Shown here: positions 60,601 through 64,000 of the stretch, piece by piece
How positions within the stretch are numbered: the first letter of the stretch is position 1
Layout of the letters: every line of letters begins with the position of its first letter
Assembly: GCA_006176705.1 (NCBI GenBank)
Contig: QRFJ01002478.1
Span: 1-64,000 of the forward strand
Reading direction: 5' to 3'
Source of the DNA: Cocos nucifera
Lineage: Eukaryota; Streptophyta; Magnoliopsida; Arecales; Arecaceae
Length of the DNA stretch: 64,000 nucleotides
Position numbers and translations under genes: made by a program
The notes under the pieces: model-generated
Databases searched by the model: none
Seen by the model: only the letters and a program-made list of their open reading frames with translations
What the model was told of the DNA's origin: nothing

Positions 60601-61647
60601 AAAAATGAGGAAGAATCATGTGTCTTCAAAAAGGTCAGTGGAAGCACTGTTGTGTTCCTCGTATTGTACGTGGATGACATCCTGCTTATTGGGAATGATA
60701 TTCCCATGTTGACCATAGTTAAAATGTGGTTATCTAAAGAATTCTCCATGAAAGACCTAGGAGAAGCATCCTTTATTCTGAGAATTAAGGTCTATAGAGA
60801 TAGACCGAATAGGATGCTAGGACTTTCATAGAAGATGTACATAGAGGAAGTGCTAAAGAGGTTTAGCATGAAAAACTCTAAGAGGGGTTTGGTACCCTTC
60901 AGACATGGCATTCATCTTTTTAAGAAGATGTGCCCCAGCACACCTGAGGAAATAGAATGCATGAGCAAGATCCCTTATGCTTCAGTAATAGGGAGCCTCA
61001 TGTATGCCATGTTATGTACACGACCGGATATAGCCCATGCTGTGAGTGTCAACAGCAGATATCAGTCAAATCTAGATGAAGAACACTGGACTTCTATGAA
61101 ATGTATCCTTAAGTACTTGAGAAGAACTAAGGATATGTTGTTGATCTTTGGTAATGAAGAACTCAAAGTCTAGGGGTATACAGACTCGGATTTTATGTCT
61201 GATGTAGATGATCGAAAGTCGACATCTGGGAGTCTGTTTATGTGCAATGGTGGAGCTGTCAGTTGAAAAAGTTTCAAGCAGATAGTGATAGCAGATTCTA
61301 CCATGGAAGCAGAATACATTGCTGCATCGGAAGCTGCAAAGGAGGCATTCTGGTACATGAAGTTTGCCTCAGAGATTGGAGTGATGCCATCAGATGTCAT
61401 TCCTCTGTACTGCGATGACCATGACGCCATAGTCCTTGCTAAGGAGCCGAGGTCTCACCAGAAATCCAAGCACATCGAGCGGTGATATCACCTTATCCAC
61501 GATTATCTTAAGAAGGGTTACGTCGAGGTCAAGAGAGTCGACTCCACAGACAATTTGGTAGACCCACTTACAAAGCCGTTGGGCCAGCAAAAGATCGAAG
61601 CCCACCTTGAGAAGATGGGACTTAGATTTGTAGCCAATTGACTTTAG
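57694..61647 (+). pseudogene. Element F gag-pol polyprotein, one frame with many stops
   Basis: 1318 codons to the terminal TAG, all in one frame. The start codon is ATA in place of ATG. Domains: capsid with GQSVQDHYLMMIKDMEELEKLG, zinc knuckle CFHYNNDGHWKRNY (second and fourth metal ligands lost), protease LDSSSSAYLC (DSG is DSS), integrase WHLRLGHI and DDLSRYGYVYLMRHK with SYRGGEY in place of SDRGGEY, RT QMDAKMAFLN and YVDD in LYVDDILLIGND, RNase H YTDSD, MEAEY, YCDDHD, DPLTKPLG. About sixteen in-frame stops, most explainable as CAG/CAA/CGA/TGG to stop. Confidence 0.92.
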
Positions 61648-61650
61648 GTC

Positions 61651-61660
61651 AAGTGGGAGT
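61651..61660 (+). other. Polypurine tract of element F
   Basis: AAGTGGGAGT, one base before the LTR. Confidence 0.8.
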
Positions 61661-61661
61661 A

Positions 61662-62671
61662 TGTTAGATATGTGTGCCCTAGAAGCCAGAATTAGCTGAC
61701 ACTTGTAATACACTTCTAAGGGCAAAATTATAATTTTAACTATAAATAATAAAATAAATTATTTTCTATCACATAGGTGTATTTAGTGTCTGTGATACAT
61801 CCTTTGAGTTAATGGTAATGATAATTCTTATTTTCAAGAGTTGAAAATTTAAGATAAGAATTTTCATTATTTACTCATAAAATGCTCCTGACCATAGGAT
61901 CATCATGAGGATGGTGATTGATCCGAAAGATTAGCGTACAATCACTTCTTTGTAGTAGATGAGTCTTAAGTCTATGGTGTAGAGATGTCGGAGTGAGAGT
62001 ATAGATACTCATTAGAGAACAAGGGCACTGAGCGTGACCACCTCGAGTAGTCATAAGGAAGTCTACCTTCTCGTCGATGACTAACTTGAAGTTGCAGTGG
62101 TGTGTCTGATTCTTTGACCTGAGGTGCATTGGCAGTTCACCTTGAGGGTGTTATAGTTTGACTACACCATGACTCAGTCTCCTAGCCATTCGGAACCCTG
62201 AGGTGTATGTTGGCTATAGCATGTTCATTGTAGAAATTGGATTGCACCAAGATGGAATTTATCTACCTCGATAGAAGAGGAGTAGCCCTATGATAATCAT
62301 GAGAATCAAGTCCATAAGCCCATGGCCATGGCAGAGTGTGAAATAATAGAAAGAACTTCTATTAAGGTTTTCACATCGGACTTGAATCGAATGATTAAAC
62401 ATATGATAGAAATTAGGGTTTGACGAGTTCGCCTTAACCCTAATCTGATCGGAGCTCAAGATAGAAGAACTTAATGACACAAGTAGCTGCACCAAGAGGT
62501 TCATTTTCAGTTTTGATGGATTGCCACCATATACTACTAGGTGTCACTGATGGATTTTGGGAGCACCTAGAATGATTTAGATGATCAATCATTCTAATTG
62601 TCTGAATCAGAAGAGTTCTGATCTATTGAAAGGAGTTTCGATGATGTTGATGATGGAGATCACTACATATC
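61662..62671 (+). repeat. Element F 3' LTR, first 1010 bases
   Basis: Starts TGTTAGATATGTG and follows the 5' LTR to CACTACATAT, where it breaks into H. Lacks the TATA region and U5. Keeps the antisense 84-residue frame (61875-62129) with many amino-acid changes. Confidence 0.9.
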
Positions 62672-63777
62672 GAAAGGAGTTCTGATCCTCTCAACCTCCA
62701 CCTTCAACCCGCTGCTCCCGGTTGGCCAAACTACAGCAATAACAAAGATAGATTTAAGACATATCATGGAATTCTTATGTAGATTTTTGATTTCACCTTA
62801 TACGACTTCTCATTCCCTTCCATGCACCATCAGGCTTTGATACCAATTGTTGGTGCACCACCCTGGCATCACCTCTCCGTGATACCAATTGATGTGCCAT
62901 GATATCACTCAAACGCCAATCATCCTTGGCATCACAAGCCCCGATACCATATTGTGGAAGCTCCTGATCTTTAGCATTGACCTGAAGAAACCTGTGACAT
63001 TCTTTATGGGCAGCAAACCATCGATCCTCCACCTGGATCTGTGATGGGGCACCTCCCTCCTTGAGCTTGAGGGAGATGCCCCCTTCTCTAGGGCTTCTTC
63101 AAGAATCCTAGGGTGGCAACTCTAGAGAGAAGATAGGAAGAGAGTTAAGGAAGAAAAGATCTATATTCCATAGCATTATGAAATGCTAACACAACCTATG
63201 TATTTATACATAGCCATCAAGCCCGACCAAAAAACTCCTTGGCTAACCCAATACATGAAAGTACTCACTAAGCCCATGTACACCTATGTCTTTTATGCGC
63301 TATTCCACTAGATCTAAACCCGATCCATACATGAATTAGCCTCCTTAAGACCTCTCAAACCAGGCCTTAAGGCCCCTAGGATCAACCTAGACCCTAGCCC
63401 AAAATAGACCCTCACGTAACTCTGCCCGCGCACTGAGCTGGCTTAGTCTCAGCACTGAGCCGACTAAGTTCCACTGGGTTGCTCAATCTGAAACTAAGTT
63501 AGCCTAGCTCTATGCCATGCCAGCAGTCTCAAACGTGCAGCTCTCTATTTTGCCTATGCACTGAGACTTAGCTGACCCAATTTTAGACTGAATCAGTTAA
63601 CCTATAGAAAATCTTTTTTTTATAGTTTTGATTTTTCGGCTTTCGTTCCTTGCTTCATCTTGTGTCCCAGATCTCCAAAGCACCAACCAAGCCCTTGGAA
63701 TCCCCGGAGCTAATACCCTGACTCCTCGCATGGCCTCCTAAGGCTTGGGAGCACCACAAATTCTCACACACCTCTCA
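62672..63777 (-). mobile_element. Element H: LTR and short leader of an unidentified minus-strand retrotransposon
   Basis: Plus strand holds GGCTTTGATACCAA (62833-62846), complement of TTGGTATCAAAGCC, a primer-site-like word. Right of it a candidate LTR runs TGTTGGTGCACC (62848) to CACACCTCTCA (63777), 930 bp, with a minus-strand TATAAATA near 63209-63216. Left of it 175 bases of leader end at the F LTR. No coding domain. The frame 62793-63032 crosses the LTR edge and is not a gene. Confidence 0.45.
62848..63777 (-). repeat. Candidate LTR of element H
   Basis: TG at the left and CA at the right in plus orientation. The left edge is uncertain, since a second GATACCAATTG follows 45 bases later at 62883. 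GC-richer and unlike the copia LTRs here. Confidence 0.4.
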
Positions 63778-64000
63778 TAGTCATGAGGAAGCCTACCTTC
63801 TCATCGATGATTGGCTCGAAGCTGCAATAGTGTGTCTGGTTCTTTGATCTGAGCTGCATTGGCAATTCACCTTGAGGATGTTGTACTTTGACTACACCAT
63901 AACTCGGTCTACTAGCCATTCAGAACCCTGAGGTTTATGTTGGCTATAGCATGTTCATTGTAGAAATTGGATTACACCAATAGGGGATCTATCTATCTTG
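63778..64000 (+). repeat. Family-1 LTR fragment running off the window
   Basis: Matches F LTR from about base 387 (compare 62048-62270), same orientation as F, diverged. It lies downstream of H but corresponds to an earlier LTR position than where F's 3' LTR stopped, so it is not the simple continuation of F. Confidence 0.85.

Larger units (their letters stand above)
53533..62671 (+). mobile_element. Element F: older Ty1/copia family-1 element, 3' LTR truncated
   Basis: 5' LTR 53533-55819, primer site, leader, gag-pol 57694-61647, polypurine tract and the first 1010 bases of the 3' LTR. Left flank GATGT; right flank lost, so the target duplication cannot be tested. More substituted from A and D than they are from each other, but without net frameshift. 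Confidence 0.92.

Noticed and set aside
62793..63032. Minus-strand 79-residue frame
   Set aside because: Crosses the primer-site and LTR edge of element H; no family recognised.

Overview
This window is plant nuclear DNA made almost wholly of LTR retrotransposons. I found no host gene, no tRNA or rRNA gene and no CRISPR. The repeat style (long-LTR Ty1/copia elements primed by initiator-Met tRNA, a Ty3/gypsy element primed by an Asp-type tRNA, AT-rich sequence, C-to-T style decay) points to a large monocot-type genome. A palm is my guess from memory of repeat style only and is weakly held.

Layout, left to right. Element A (copia family 1, minus) fills 1-9397; its left LTR runs off the window and its right LTR is cut. 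Element B (copia family 2, plus) begins at 9398 with an LTR remnant and is split by two insertions. Element C (family 2, minus, 13813-43598) sits in B's pol with target duplication CAATG/TAATG. Element E (gypsy-type gag-protease element, minus, 43995-51393) sits further down B's RT with target duplication AACAT. Element D (family 1, plus, 28943-39339) sits in C's leader with target duplication ATACT. B stops at 52269 against sequence G, an unidentified LTR-like stretch (52270-53532) with a minisatellite. Element F (family 1, plus, 53533-62671) follows. Its 3' LTR is cut by H, a minus-strand LTR and leader fragment (62672-63777), after which a family-1 LTR piece runs to the window end.

The middle is disturbed by a probable assembly fault. 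A 25-N gap (27243-27267) is followed by a restart of sequence already given from 18718, at a constant offset of 8550 through the C part. The block just before the gap (24133-27242) is an error-rich inverted copy of D 32674-35806. Removing one 8550-base unit leaves a consistent stack, D inside C inside B.

All polyproteins are broken. They keep recognisable gag, zinc knuckle, protease, integrase, RT and RNase H in copia order (IN before RT). A keeps one open 573-residue RT-RNase H frame. F keeps one reading frame over 1318 codons, broken only by stop codons.

The most interesting signal is in the leaders. In both copia families a 5' splice-site-like GT lies in the LTR downstream of the TATA box and upstream of the primer-binding site. 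A branch-point-like CTAAY and an AG lie just before the gag ATG. Together they would define an intron of about 2 kb that removes the primer-binding site. The family-1 leader also holds a nested stem-loop conserved in A, D and F.
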